Assembly (NCBI GenBank): GCA_964558665.1
Contig: CAZLFA010000002.1
Span: 65,324 to 129,323 of the forward strand
Length of the DNA stretch: 64,000 bases
Direction of reading: 5' to 3'
Source: CAZLFA01 sp964558665
GTDB taxonomy: Bacteria; Desulfobacterota; Syntrophia; Syntrophales; PHBD01
The notes under the pieces were generated by a model. It had not been told where the DNA came from and searched no databases. It worked only from the letters and a program-made list of their open reading frames with translations. Below, piece by piece: positions 1 through 8,715 of the stretch (position 1 is the first letter of the stretch; each line of letters starts with the position of its first letter). The position numbers were made by a program, and so were the translations under genes.

Positions 1-111
1 GAGGAAGTCCCTGCGTGGCCGGTCACCAGGGAATGTCCTGACTGCCTCTTGGACGTTCACCTGAAGGCGAAGCGCTGTCCGAGCTGCACCTTAAAACTGA
101 AAGGCGCTTAG
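1..111 (+). CDS. C-terminal fragment of a zinc-ribbon protein (partial)
   Basis: The window opens inside a plus-strand reading frame of 36 residues that ends with TAG at 109-111. It contains two CxxC knuckles (CPDC and CPSC) about 13 residues apart followed by a short basic tail, which is a treble-clef or zinc-ribbon signature. A similar Cys-rich tail occurs at the C-terminus of some MscL mechanosensitive channels, but too little is visible to name the protein. The frame converges with the minus-strand FmdE-like gene and overlaps its stop by a few bases. Confidence 0.55.
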   Translation, partial: EEVPAWPVTRECPDCLLDVHLKAKRCPSCTLKLKGA

Positions 112-746
112 CTGCCGGAATTTTCTGAACAGGGTATGCACACTATCCTGCCGTTTTTGATGCGGGCGCGCGCCTCCATGACGGACTCTCCGCATGAACA
201 GCATATGCAGGATGGCAATATAGAAGCACGACGGCGCGGTTCCGTTATCACGGTGCGCATCTCACAGAATTTGTGTTCGGGCACGCTAAGGATGCGGCGG
301 ATCAATGCCTGGCGCTTTTTCTGAAAATCCTCCCTTTCTGCTTCTGTGGCTGTTCCTGTGTTGACGCGGTTCCTGATGTTGATGTCTTTGGCGTTCAGTT
401 TCATCATGGATGGTTTCACTGCTATCCTCAGGGCATGGCCGCTCTCTCTGTGTTGAAAGGTATACACCTGCTTTCCGTGATCGAGAAGAATCAGGTTCCC
501 CTTTCCGGCCGTACACCCCAGAAGCAGTTGAACGGCGTCGACGCCGCAGGCGTCGTTTTCAATGATCGCGAGCAGCTCCTCATCGCTGGCTCGCGCGGAC
601 GTGAGTTCTCTTCTGATAATGCACGCTATGCGGTAGCCGACGGCAAGGCCGGGGCAGGTATGTCCGTGGAAGGCGACAACGCGTTCCCAGTCCATATACA
701 TTTCATGCTGTCTTTTTTGACCACTATTCATAAGGACTGCCGGCAT
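108..746 (-). CDS. FmdE-family protein with C-terminal zinc finger
   Basis: Predicted 212-residue cytosolic protein. The N-terminal half carries the FmdE-domain signature FHGHTCPGLAVGYR (about residues 27-40) and a downstream CGVDAVQ segment. The C-terminus has clustered cysteines (CICCSCGE, then CIPC) forming a likely zinc finger. FmdE is named after a subunit of molybdenum/tungsten formylmethanofuran dehydrogenase, but bacterial homologues sit beside metal transporters and molybdenum or tungsten enzymes and their role is not settled. The start overlaps the stop of the upstream substrate-binding protein gene (TGATG), so it is the last gene of a four-gene transport operon. Residue 16 (Met) is an alternative start. 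Confidence 0.85.
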   Translation of the reverse strand: MPAVLMNSGQKRQHEMYMDWERVVAFHGHTCPGLAVGYRIACIIRRELTSARASDEELLAIIENDACGVDAVQLLLGCTAGKGNLILLDHGKQVYTFQHRESGHALRIAVKPSMMKLNAKDINIRNRVNTGTATEAEREDFQKKRQALIRRILSVPEHKFCEMRTVITEPRRRASILPSCICCSCGESVMEARARIKNGRIVCIPCSENSGS

Positions 747-1831
747 CAGAATACGATCCTTTGTCCGAGTTCTCCGAAATCTTTTTTCATATCTTCGTAA
801 ACCGATTTTCCTGTGAAAAAAGTGTAGACGCTGTCCGCCTTTTTCCTGAGATCGACGTCCCGGAATTTGTCAGGAAACAGTATCTTGCCTGCCGCATAGG
901 CATCTATAATAGCCGTATCTATGTTTGTCAGATAAGTATTGAAGGGCCACAGCAGAAACACTTTGTTGCTGCGGAAGGCCGGCAGCACCTTGTAGAATGC
1001 CTTGTTCCTGCTGTAATCTTCTTTTATCATAGGGAGTCCGTAGGCGTCGATAAATGCGATATCCGGTTTCCATGCCATCAACTGCTCCTTGTTAATAAAC
1101 ATGTGATCCTGTTTAATCTTCGCCGCAAGGTTGTCGGCGTTTATCCAGGCCAATGGAGTATAGCGTCCGTCCGTGCTTTCGATGGCCTGCATGCCTCGGA
1201 ATCCTATCCCCCCTATATAGACCCGCTGCTTTTTCGTGTTACTGATTTTCCTGGTGCGTGTGTTTAAGTCCCGGCGCGCGTTTTCAATAAAGGCTATTAT
1301 ATCTTCGGCTCTCTTCCGTCGCTCAAGGACCGTGCCCGCTATTCTCAGAGCCTGGTAAAATGTCTCGTCAAAACTGCCGAAATTTCCATAGGAAAGGATG
1401 ACAACGGGAATGCCCGTTTTCTTTTGGAGTACATCTGCCTTGCCCGCATCCATGTAGGTGATAAAAATGATTTCGGGGCGGACGGAAAGCAGGGCTTCAA
1501 GATCCGGTTCGCGGTTTATCTGTGCGGGACCTCCCGGGCCGATCAGCGGGAATTTGAGCAGGGAAGGGTTTGCGTAACGGTATGAACGTCCCATGGGCTG
1601 TTTTTTTTCAAACTGCTCGATGCCGACTACGCGATCCTGTGCCTGAAGAAAACAGAGAATCCTGAGACAGCCGGAACTGAGTCCCACTATACGCGAGGGA
1701 GAAAGGGGAACGCGTACCTGACGGCCGGCCATGTCGGTAATGGAGATGGTTTCTCCGGCCCATGACGAGGTTGATGCAAAAAGGATAAAAAAGATAAGAC
1801 AGAAAGACAGAAGATTATTTTTAATTTTCAT
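746..1831 (-). CDS. Metal-chelate ABC transporter substrate-binding protein (FecB/BtuF-like)
   Basis: A 361-residue periplasmic binding protein. A hydrophobic signal peptide (about residues 8-25, ending SSWAGE) precedes a class III helical-backbone binding fold: ITDMAGRQVRVP near the mature N-terminus, then the typical RIVGLS, DLEALLSVRPEIIF and PDIAFIDA segments. This fold binds iron siderophores, corrinoids or free and chelated divalent metals. The gene lies 21 bases downstream of the ATPase gene and overlaps fmdE. The adjacent NikR gene points to nickel, and the FmdE partner leaves molybdate/tungstate or a corrinoid open. The ligand cannot be read from the sequence. Confidence 0.85.
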   Translation of the reverse strand: MKIKNNLLSFCLIFFILFASTSSWAGETISITDMAGRQVRVPLSPSRIVGLSSGCLRILCFLQAQDRVVGIEQFEKKQPMGRSYRYANPSLLKFPLIGPGGPAQINREPDLEALLSVRPEIIFITYMDAGKADVLQKKTGIPVVILSYGNFGSFDETFYQALRIAGTVLERRKRAEDIIAFIENARRDLNTRTRKISNTKKQRVYIGGIGFRGMQAIESTDGRYTPLAWINADNLAAKIKQDHMFINKEQLMAWKPDIAFIDAYGLPMIKEDYSRNKAFYKVLPAFRSNKVFLLWPFNTYLTNIDTAIIDAYAAGKILFPDKFRDVDLRKKADSVYTFFTGKSVYEDMKKDFGELGQRIVF

Positions 1832-1852
1832 AAGCCGCTCCTTAAGGAATTT

Positions 1853-2611
1853 TTAGCTGCACATGGGAACAATAATCGGCTGATCATGCAACCAGCCGAT
1901 CCGGACGGGGACATCGAAGGTCTCCTGAAGGCTTTCCTCGGTAAGGTCGGCTTTGTTCAATACATTGCGGATGATGCCGTCACGGATGAGAAGAAATACA
2001 TCGGCGAAGCGAAGCGCCATGTTCAGGTCATGCATGGCAGCCAGCATCGAGATTCGCTGATCGAATGCGATCTGCTTCAGGAGGGATATTACATCGAGGG
2101 CGTTTTTCATATCCAGATGGCTGGTCGGTTCATCCAACAGCAGAACTTCCGGTTGCTGAGAAAGAGCGCGGGCAATGATGACCTTTTGAACCTCACCTCC
2201 GCTCAACTCGTGCATCGGACGGAGCGCCAGTTGCTGAAGATTCATCATCTCGATTATTTTCCTCGTGACCAGATGATCGTTCTGTGTGCTTCTGCCGTTT
2301 ATATGAGGTCTTCTCCCAAGAAGGACGGCATCAAAAACTGTCAGGTTTTCCATATACGGACGCTGCGGTGTGTATGCAATCCTGCGGGCCAGCGCACGCG
2401 GGGCCATGACGTCAGTGATCGTATTGTCGATCATAACGGTGCCCGTTTGCGGTCTCAGTATTCCGTTAATGCACTTCAGGAGCGTGGATTTGCCTGCGCC
2501 GTTCACTCCGACAACAGCCATGATCTGGCCTCGTTTCAGGGGGAACGTGATGCTTTTCAATACCGGATGGGAATTATAGCTGAAAGACAGGCCGTCAATT
2601 TGCAGTATCAT
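1853..2611 (-). CDS. Metal-chelate ABC transporter ATP-binding protein (FecE-like)
   Basis: A 252-residue cytosolic ATPase. Walker A is GVNGAGKST, the ABC signature is LSGGEVQKV, and Walker B is VLLLDEPTSHLD with the following H-loop MHDLNMAL. The start at 2611 is chosen because it makes an ATGA overlap with the permease stop and opens directly into the conserved MILQIDGLSFSY; an upstream extension of the frame lies inside the permease gene and has no ABC similarity. It should energise the neighbouring FecCD-type permease. Confidence 0.93.
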   Translation of the reverse strand: MILQIDGLSFSYNSHPVLKSITFPLKRGQIMAVVGVNGAGKSTLLKCINGILRPQTGTVMIDNTITDVMAPRALARRIAYTPQRPYMENLTVFDAVLLGRRPHINGRSTQNDHLVTRKIIEMMNLQQLALRPMHELSGGEVQKVIIARALSQQPEVLLLDEPTSHLDMKNALDVISLLKQIAFDQRISMLAAMHDLNMALRFADVFLLIRDGIIRNVLNKADLTEESLQETFDVPVRIGWLHDQPIIVPMCS

Positions 2612-3777
2612 ATTACCGGCTCCCTGATGAGAAGATAGAGAAACAGCGGAGCCCCCATGAACGATGTGACGACTCCGACGGGCATCGTACCTGAACCGAT
2701 AATCATGCGACCGACGGTATCGGCAATCAGCAGCAGCAGGGAACCGATAATGCATGAAAAGGGAATTAACAGGCGGTTATCATCTCCGGTGAGACGCCGG
2801 CCTATATGGGGGGCAAGAAGCCCCAGAAACGCTATGATGCCGTTAAATGCGGTGATTACGGCGACGACAAGTCCGGCCGCTATCATACCGAGAACGCGAA
2901 TCCTGCCTGCTCTGACCCCCAGGCTGAGTGCCGCCTCGTCACCTGCATTAAGTGCATTCAAGTCCCAGCGGATACGCCAGAAAAAAAGAGTTGTTATAAG
3001 GGTGATCAGCGTAATGACGGCGATCTCCGTCCAGTTGGAGCGCGCGACGTCGCCGAAACTCCAGAAGACGACCGAAGCCAGTTCGACATCGCTGGACAGG
3101 TATTGAATGAGGATGGTCGCGGACAGAAAGAGGGAGGAGATTGCTATGCCTGCTAGAATTATTGACTGGGCGCTGAGATGTCTTATCCTTCCCATGAGAA
3201 GCACCAGCGATACCGTTACCATGGACCCGGCGAATGCCGATGCGGCGACAGTGGTCATGCCCGTGATGTTTACCAGAGGAGATGCCGATGTCTTCAAAGC
3301 CCCGCTATAAGGGACTCCGGCTCCGAGAACAACGACTGCGAAAGCCGCCCCGAAAGCGGCGCCATGGCTGATTCCCAATGTGAAAGGCGAGGCGAGGGGA
3401 TTACGGAGAAGTGACTGGATGGCAGTGCCGGCAACAGCCAGACCACAGCCGCTGACCACGGCTGCCGTTATTCTGGGAAGACGAATATTCCATATTACAA
3501 TGTCGGCTTCAGAGGAGAAGCCGGCTACGAGTGACTTCAGTGCGGTAAGCGGCGGTATTGTGTACGAACCCGTCATGATTGCCACGACGATCGCACTGAA
3601 AAGGGTAAGAACCAATGCAAGCAGGATATGTGTTTTCCTGCGTCTTGTTTCAAAATATAAGTTGAGGAAATGGCTGTCCCCCATGGATTCCATTTCATTG
3701 TCTCCATGCAGACTAACCTCTGCGGGTTGTTTGATTGCCATAACTTTTTTATCCATATCTGATGCAGATTGATTCAT
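2608..3777 (-). CDS. Metal-chelate ABC transporter permease (FecCD family)
   Basis: A 389-residue inner-membrane protein with roughly ten hydrophobic segments typical of BtuC/FecC permeases. It carries the family landmarks WNIRLPRI, AGTAIQSLLRNPLASP and GLLAPHIGR. The N-terminus has about 45 polar residues before the first helix, longer than usual. The chosen ATG at 3777 has an AAAGG about nine bases upstream, but internal Met codons at residues 8, 29 and 32 are possible. It is the first gene of the operon permease, ATPase, binding protein, FmdE-like. Confidence 0.9.
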   Translation of the reverse strand: MNQSASDMDKKVMAIKQPAEVSLHGDNEMESMGDSHFLNLYFETRRRKTHILLALVLTLFSAIVVAIMTGSYTIPPLTALKSLVAGFSSEADIVIWNIRLPRITAAVVSGCGLAVAGTAIQSLLRNPLASPFTLGISHGAAFGAAFAVVVLGAGVPYSGALKTSASPLVNITGMTTVAASAFAGSMVTVSLVLLMGRIRHLSAQSIILAGIAISSLFLSATILIQYLSSDVELASVVFWSFGDVARSNWTEIAVITLITLITTLFFWRIRWDLNALNAGDEAALSLGVRAGRIRVLGMIAAGLVVAVITAFNGIIAFLGLLAPHIGRRLTGDDNRLLIPFSCIIGSLLLLIADTVGRMIIGSGTMPVGVVTSFMGAPLFLYLLIREPVI

Positions 3778-3904
3778 TCGGTGTTACCTTTATCAGAAAT
3801 ATGCTACTGGCGAAACAAAAAAAACCAAACCTGGTTGTGGCAGAGAAAAGTCATATCGGAGAGATCTGTTTTCTGATCGGAAGAAAATTATTCAGGACGC
3901 GCAA

Positions 3905-4321
3905 TCAATCCATGTCGGTGCCTGTTCCCGTCATGCTTAAGGTTCCGTGCCTGACGCCTTTCACGGAGGTCAGCATGTCGGATAATTTTTTCACATCCTT
4001 TGCCTTTCCTTTCACGGCCACGATTTCCAGGCAGTTGTCATGGTCAAGATGTACATGCTGCGACGAGATGATCAGTTTTTGAAAATCGTGCTGTATGTCT
4101 GTTATCTTGTGCAGAAGATCCCTCTGGTGGTGGTCGTATATGAAGGTTATCGCTCCTGCAACCTCCCTGTTTTCATTCCATTGCTTCTGAATCAGTTCCC
4201 GGCGTATCATATCCCTGAAGGCTTCGGAGCGGTTGGTATAATGCTTCTTTTTGATAAGATCGTCAAATCTCTCAAGAAGCCCCTTATCAAGCGACACGCC
4301 GAATCTGACCAGATTGCCCAT
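3905..4321 (-). CDS. nikR: Nickel-responsive transcriptional regulator NikR
   Basis: A 138-residue ribbon-helix-helix regulator. The N-terminal DNA-binding strand-helix-helix (VRFGVSLDKGLLERFDDLI, then NRSEAFRDMIR) is followed by the ACT-like metal domain. The four nickel ligands of E. coli NikR are all present: His in DIQHDF, both His of HVHLDHDNC, and its Cys. The conserved C-terminal GVRHGTL also matches. The start at 4321 is preceded by GGGAGGTTAAT; a longer frame upstream has no support. NikR represses nickel uptake when nickel is replete, and its position upstream of and co-oriented with a metal-chelate transporter suggests it controls that transporter. Confidence 0.93.
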   Translation of the reverse strand: MGNLVRFGVSLDKGLLERFDDLIKKKHYTNRSEAFRDMIRRELIQKQWNENREVAGAITFIYDHHQRDLLHKITDIQHDFQKLIISSQHVHLDHDNCLEIVAVKGKAKDVKKLSDMLTSVKGVRHGTLSMTGTGTDMD

Positions 4322-4473
4322 ATTAACCTCCCGAAGTTGTAGGTTTTCAGTAACGCATTGAAATAAGTAATGTAAAAACATGTTGAACCACGGTATATTT
4401 ATGATATATGAAAAACAGAGGGGAAAGGCAATAGTTATTGTACTTACTGTGATGTTCGAAAAGGAGTTTTAAA

Positions 4474-4878
4474 ATGAAGTTGCTGGTTGTTGAAGATGAT
4501 CCTATCTGCTGCAAGATGTTGAGGGGACTGCTCGAACCTTATGCCCAATGCGAAGAGGCCAATAACGGTAAAGAAGCGGTTACTGCATTTCTGCGGGCTA
4601 TTAAAGCGGGAACCCCGTATGACCTGATTCTCCTGGATATTATGATGCCGGAAATGGACGGGCAGGAAACCGTCAGAGAAATCAGACGAATAGAAGAAGA
4701 GGAGTGGGGGTTTGTTTATCCCAAAGGTGTGAAAATAATAATGACCACATGTCTGGACGATCCTCAGAATGTGGTTAATGCCTTCCGATCACTTTGTGAC
4801 GCTTACCTTGTAAAACCGATAGACGAAGACCTGCTCTTTAACGAGATACGCACATACTTTCCGTCGTTTGCAAAGTAG
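4474..4878 (+). CDS. Single-domain response regulator (CheY-like receiver)
   Basis: A 134-residue stand-alone receiver domain with no output domain. The acidic pocket EDD is at residues 7-9, the phosphoacceptor Asp is D55 in LILLDIMMPEMDG, the switch Thr is in IIMTTCLDD, and the conserved Lys is K114 in YLVKP. AAGGAG lies nine bases before the ATG. No histidine kinase is adjacent, so its partner is unknown. It is transcribed divergently from nikR. Confidence 0.9.
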   Translation: MKLLVVEDDPICCKMLRGLLEPYAQCEEANNGKEAVTAFLRAIKAGTPYDLILLDIMMPEMDGQETVREIRRIEEEEWGFVYPKGVKIIMTTCLDDPQNVVNAFRSLCDAYLVKPIDEDLLFNEIRTYFPSFAK

Positions 4879-5000
4879 CCGCCTGCCGCTCAATTAGCGT
4901 TCGCCACAGCATAAATTGATTTCCCTTCGATGCCAAGACTTTTCTGAAGAAAAATTTCTTAAGAGGCTGAATTTCTTTAGCCTTTTCTTGTTTTTTCCTG

Positions 5001-5027
5001 TTGACTCATAATCCATATTAGTATAAG
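5001..5027 (+). promoter_or_regulatory. Candidate sigma70-type promoter of fdhA
   Basis: TTGACT at 5001-5006 and TATAAG at 5022-5027 are separated by 15 bases, a short but workable spacer. Transcription would start near 5034, so the operator at 5039 would lie at the start of the transcript. Confidence 0.35.
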
Positions 5028-5038
5028 AAAGTAGTGCT

Positions 5039-5073
5039 TTATGTCAGGCATGTCATAAGTCAAAAATGTCATA
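5039..5073 (+). promoter_or_regulatory. Double operator TTATGTCA-N4-TGACATAA type (fdh motif, site 1)
   Basis: First unit 5039-5058 reads TTATGTCA-GGCA-TGTCATAA, one arm mismatch from a perfect palindrome. A second overlapping unit at 5056-5073 reads TAAGTCA-AAAA-TGTCATA. The two units are offset by 16 bases. The same unit occurs upstream of the other two formate dehydrogenase operons (23794-23828 and 27247-27274). The bound protein is unknown; the ModE-like protein at 26649-27083 is the best local candidate, and a CRP/FNR-family protein is an alternative because the core TGTCA-N4-TGACA has their spacing. Confidence 0.65.
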
Positions 5074-5100
5074 CTACTGTGGTTCTCTTGTGGAGGGATT

Positions 5101-7800
5101 ATGAGCAAAACAACCTTTAAAATCAATGGCAAAGAAGCAGAATTCAAACCCGGCCAGATGATTCTGGAAGCAGCTCGTGAAAATGGAATAGAAATACCGA
5201 CTCTCTGTTTCCTGAAGAACTCGACGCCGACAGGGGCTTGCCGAGTATGCCTCGTAGAGGTTGCCGGCGCCAGATCGCTGATGGCATCATGTTCGACGCC
5301 TGTAACAAACGGCATGGAGGTGTTAACGGACAGCGCCCGTGTGCATCAGACACGTAAGATGGTTGTGGAACTGCTGCTGGGAAGCGGCAATCACGACTGT
5401 ATGGTCTGCGAGGCCAATGGAGATTGCCGTCTTCAGGATCTTGCCTATGCGTACGGCATAAAAGAGCAGAAATTCAAATCCGATGAACCCCGATACCCGG
5501 TGGAGGACCTTAATCCTCTGATCGTCAGAGATTTTTCAAGGTGCATTCTTTGCGGAAGATGCGTCCAGGCGTGCAATGAAGTTGTCGCCAACAGGGCGAT
5601 CAGCTTCGGATACCGGGGCGCAAAAAGCAAAATCGTTACGGGCGGTGACCGGCCCTATCATGACAGTGAATGTGTATTCTGCGGCCAGTGCGTTGAAGTA
5701 TGTCCGGTGGGCGCGCTGACAGAGAAAAAATCAAAAGGACTGGCGCGCACCTGGGAGACTAAAAAGATCAGAACGACATGCCCTTACTGTGGAGTGGGAT
5801 GTCAGTTATGGCTGCATGTCAAGGATAAGAAAATAGTAAAGGTCACAGCCGTTGAAGATGCGGAGCCGAACAAGGGAAGGCTTTGCGTCAAGGGAAGGTT
5901 CGGCTACGACTTCATCTATTCGGAGGAGAGGCTGAGAACGCCGCTCATACGGGAAAATGGAGGCTTCCGTGAGGCCTCATGGGATGAAGCGCTGGATCTG
6001 GTGGCAGCCAGATTCAAGGAAATCATCGCCAAGCATGGGCCGGATGCAATTGCCGGCGTCAGTTGCGCCAGGAGCATCAATGAAGATTCCTATCAGATGC
6101 AGAAACTGTTTCGTGCGGTGATCGGTACCAACAATATTGATCACTGCGCGCGTACCTGACACGCTCCCACAGTCGCCGGTCTGGCGACATCTTTCGGTTC
6201 AGGCGCAATGACGAACTCCTTTTCCGATTTTATAAAAGCGAAGATGATCCTGGTGATCGGTTCCAATATGACGGAGGCCCATCCTGTCGCCGCCACTTTT
6301 GTCAAGGATGCAGCCCTGGGAGGCGCTCAGCTTATTGTTGTGGATCCGCGCCGCACGCCGTTGGCCGAACATGCAAATCTGCATGTGCCGATAAATGTGG
6401 GTTCTGATGTTGCGTTTATAAACGGTGTCATGAACGTCCTCATCAATGAGGATCTGTATGATAAGGAATATGTAGAATCCTGCACGGTAGATTTCGATGA
6501 CCTGAAAGAAAAGGTCATGGAATATCCTCCGGAACGGGCAGCGGAGATAAGCGGCGTCAGCGCCGATATGATTCGCGATGTCGCACGCCGTCTGGCTGCG
6601 GTGAAGCCGGCAATGCTGATGTACACCCTCGGCATCACGGAGCACATCTGCGGAGTAAACAATGTTATGTCCTGCGCCAATCTCCAGATGCTGCTCGGCA
6701 ATGTCGGCTTCGAGTGCGGCGGCGTTAATCCGCTGCGGGGACAGAATAATGTGCAGGGGGCATGCGACATGGGAGCCCTGCCCAATGTCTTCCCGGGTTA
6801 TCAGCGGGTTGACAATCCGGAAGCCGGGAAAAAATTCGCCGCCGCGTGGGGTGTGGAGAAGCTCCCTGAAAAACCGGGAATGATGATGCCCACAATGATG
6901 GAAAACCTCGTGACCGGTAAAGTTAAGGCCTTTTACGTCTTTGGAGAAAACCTCGCCAATACGGAGCCGGATATCAGGCATGTAGAGCATTGTCTCGAAT
7001 CGGCGGAATTCATGGTCTGCCAGGACATCTTTCCTACAGAGACAACGCGTTTTGCGCATGTAATCCTTCCCGCTGCCGCATGGAGTGAAAACGAGGGAAC
7101 TTTTTCAAGCAGTGAAAGACGGGTAAACAGGGTTCGTGCCGCAAGTGATGCACCCGGGCAGGCCAAACCCAACTGGTGGATCTTCCGGGAACTGGCAAAA
7201 AAGATGGGACACAACTGGAAATCAAACAGCGCCAGGGAGATCTGGGACAACGAAGTATCCAAACTGGCGCCGTCCATGGCAGGCATAAAATATTCGCGTC
7301 TGAAAAGCGATGGCCTCCAGTGGCCGGTACCCGATGAAAAACATAAAGGCACCCCCTATTTGCACAAGGACGGCTGCTTCACCTGCGGCCTCGGTGTCTT
7401 CAAACCTTTGGACTGGATTCCTCCGGCGGAAGTGCCTGATAAGGAATATCCGTTTGTATTGAGTACAGGCAGACGGCTGTTCCATTATCATACACGCACG
7501 CAGACCGGACGCTGCCAGGGATTGAACGATCTCCTGTCTGAAGAGACGGCTGATATCTCATTTGCCGACGCACAAAAACTGCGCATAGAACACGGCGAGA
7601 TGATTTGCGTAAAATCGAGACGGGGAAAGGTGGTTGTCAAGGCAAATGTCACCCCGCAGGTGCCGCCCGGATTGGTCTGGATGGCTTTTCATTTCCGGGA
7701 GGGCTGTGCAAACTGGCTTACCAACCCGGTCTATGACCCGATTACGCAGACCGCAGAATATAAGGCCTGCGCGGTCAGTCTAGAAAAAGTTACGCAGTAA
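5101..7800 (+). CDS. fdhA: Selenocysteine formate dehydrogenase, soluble, NuoG-type N-terminus
   Basis: An 899-residue protein if TGA at 6157-6159 is read as Sec (U353, context CART-U-HAPTVAGL, as in known formate dehydrogenases). Order: a [2Fe-2S] domain (C36, C47, C50, C64); a His-Cys3 [4Fe-4S] site (H98, C100, C103, C109); two more [4Fe-4S] sites (CILCGRCVQAC and CVFCGQCVEVC); then the catalytic domain starting with CPYCGVGC and holding the molybdenum/tungsten bis-MGD cofactor. It oxidises formate to CO2 or reduces CO2. There is no Tat signal, so it is cytosolic. No NuoE/NuoF-like or hydrogenase partner is encoded next to it; a terminator follows directly, so its electron acceptor must be encoded elsewhere. 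The FmdE-like gene downstream may be functionally linked. Confidence 0.93.
6157..6187 (+). promoter_or_regulatory. Sec codon and bacterial SECIS element of soluble fdhA
   Basis: TGA at 6157-6159 is followed 13 bases later by a hairpin with stem TCGCC (6173-6177), loop GGTCT (6178-6182) and stem GGCGA (6183-6187). The GGTCT loop matches the SelB-binding loop of E. coli fdhF, and the frame stays open for 547 more codons with continuous formate dehydrogenase similarity. Confidence 0.88.
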
Positions 7801-7815
7801 AAAAGAAACAAAAGC

Positions 7816-7852
7816 ATGCCGCATCTTCGTTAGAGATGCGGCATTTTTTTTC
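7816..7852 (+). terminator. Intrinsic terminator after fdhA
   Basis: A perfect 11-bp stem (ATGCCGCATCT / AGATGCGGCAT) with a 7-base loop, followed by a run of eight T. It ends the soluble fdhA transcript. Confidence 0.92.
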
Positions 7853-7868
7853 TTTGCATTAGCCCGGA

Positions 7869-7886
7869 TATAGCATATATGACATG
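7869..7886 (+). promoter_or_regulatory. Weak match to the fdh operator motif
   Basis: TATAGCA-TATA-TGACATG matches the TATGTCA-N4-TGACATA unit at 11 of 14 arm positions and lies 124 bases upstream of the second FmdE-like gene. It could extend the same regulon, but the match is weaker than the three at fdh operons. Confidence 0.35.
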
Positions 7887-7903
7887 CATAGTTCAGCGGA
7901 TGA

Positions 7904-7968
7904 AGTGAGGTGTCCCGGTTTTAAAGACGGATGATGCCGATAAACCCCTCACTGTGTGAGATGTCGGG
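7904..7968 (+). other. Leader with mutually exclusive stems upstream of the FmdE-like gene
   Basis: AGTGAGG (7904-7910) can pair with CCTCACT (7947-7953), but the same 3' strand can instead form a short hairpin CTCAC-TGT-GTGAG (7948-7960). CCCG (7914-7917) can also pair with CGGG (7965-7968). This suggests a structured 5' leader; no known riboswitch class is recognised. Confidence 0.3.
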
Positions 7969-8009
7969 TTAATCTTTATGAAAACAAATAAGAGAGGAAT
8001 TCCCATTCT

Positions 8010-8582
8010 ATGAAAATTGGCACCTATTCATATGAAGAGTACATGAAAATCGTAAAATCTTTTCACGGCAGTACGGCGCCGGGGCTCATGATAGGCGGTT
8101 TTATCGTCGATCTGGCGCTGAAGAACCTTCCGGAGGGTGAATTTTTCGATGCCATATGCGAAACACCCGTATGCCTTCCCGATGCCATTCAGCTACTCAC
8201 ACCCTGCACTACAGGCAACGGATGGATGCAGGTTTTCGATTTCGGGCGGTATGCCGTGACCCTGTATGAAAAGACGGGCGGCGAGGGGGTGCGCGTCTAC
8301 CTCGATATGGAAAAGCTCAAGAAGTGGCCGGAAGTCTATAGCTGGTTTATGAAACTGAAGCCCAAAAGAGAACAAAATGCCGAGCTGTTGTTTGGACAGA
8401 TCAAGGAGGCGGGGCATAATCTGTTGAGTATCCAGCGCGTCCGTGTGGAGCCTGAGAAACTGGCGAGACAGAAGATGGGGAAGGTTGCTGTTTGCCCTGC
8501 ATGCGGCGAGGCTTATCCCGTAAGGGACGGCGAGCGCTGCCGCCCATGCGCCGGGGAGTCGCCATATCTCAAAAGCGTTTAA
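8010..8582 (+). CDS. FmdE-family protein with C-terminal zinc finger (second copy)
   Basis: A 190-residue cytosolic protein. The N-terminal FmdE domain shows SFHGSTAPGLMIGG (about residues 17-30), where the usual CPG cysteine is replaced by APG, and a CLPDAIQLLTPCTTGNGW segment. The C-terminal CPACGEAYP...CRPCAG is a four-cysteine zinc ribbon. It lies downstream of the soluble formate dehydrogenase but behind a terminator and its own leader. A role in molybdenum/tungsten enzyme function is a plausible guess from the family and the context; no reaction can be assigned. Confidence 0.85.
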   Translation: MKIGTYSYEEYMKIVKSFHGSTAPGLMIGGFIVDLALKNLPEGEFFDAICETPVCLPDAIQLLTPCTTGNGWMQVFDFGRYAVTLYEKTGGEGVRVYLDMEKLKKWPEVYSWFMKLKPKREQNAELLFGQIKEAGHNLLSIQRVRVEPEKLARQKMGKVAVCPACGEAYPVRDGERCRPCAGESPYLKSV

Positions 8583-8715
8583 AAATGGCGTTTGAGAAAT
8601 ATTGAGGATGTGATATTATTTTCGTGACTGATCCTTAAGCGGTTTCCGATTCGGAGACAGACAGTTCCGGCATCCGGCATTTCCACATAGAAACCGAAAC
8701 GATGAAGGGCAGATC

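Larger units (their letters stand above)
4879..5100. other. Intergenic region with the soluble fdhA control region
   Basis: A T-rich segment after the response regulator gene, then a candidate promoter (5001-5027) and the double operator (5039-5073), then GGAGGGATT immediately before the fdhA start. Confidence 0.6.

Noticed and set aside
3781..3810. Possible NikR operator (GTGTTAC half-site) upstream of the transporter permease gene
   Set aside because: Only one half matches the deltaproteobacterial NikR pattern GTGTTAC-N13/14-GTAACAC as I recall it; the second half has about 3 of 7 matches. The half-site also overlaps the ribosome-binding site, so I did not annotate it.
6157..6159. Reading the three fdhA genes as pseudogenes split by stop codons
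   Set aside because: Each TGA is at the known Sec position, followed by a SECIS-like hairpin, and both sides show full formate dehydrogenase similarity.
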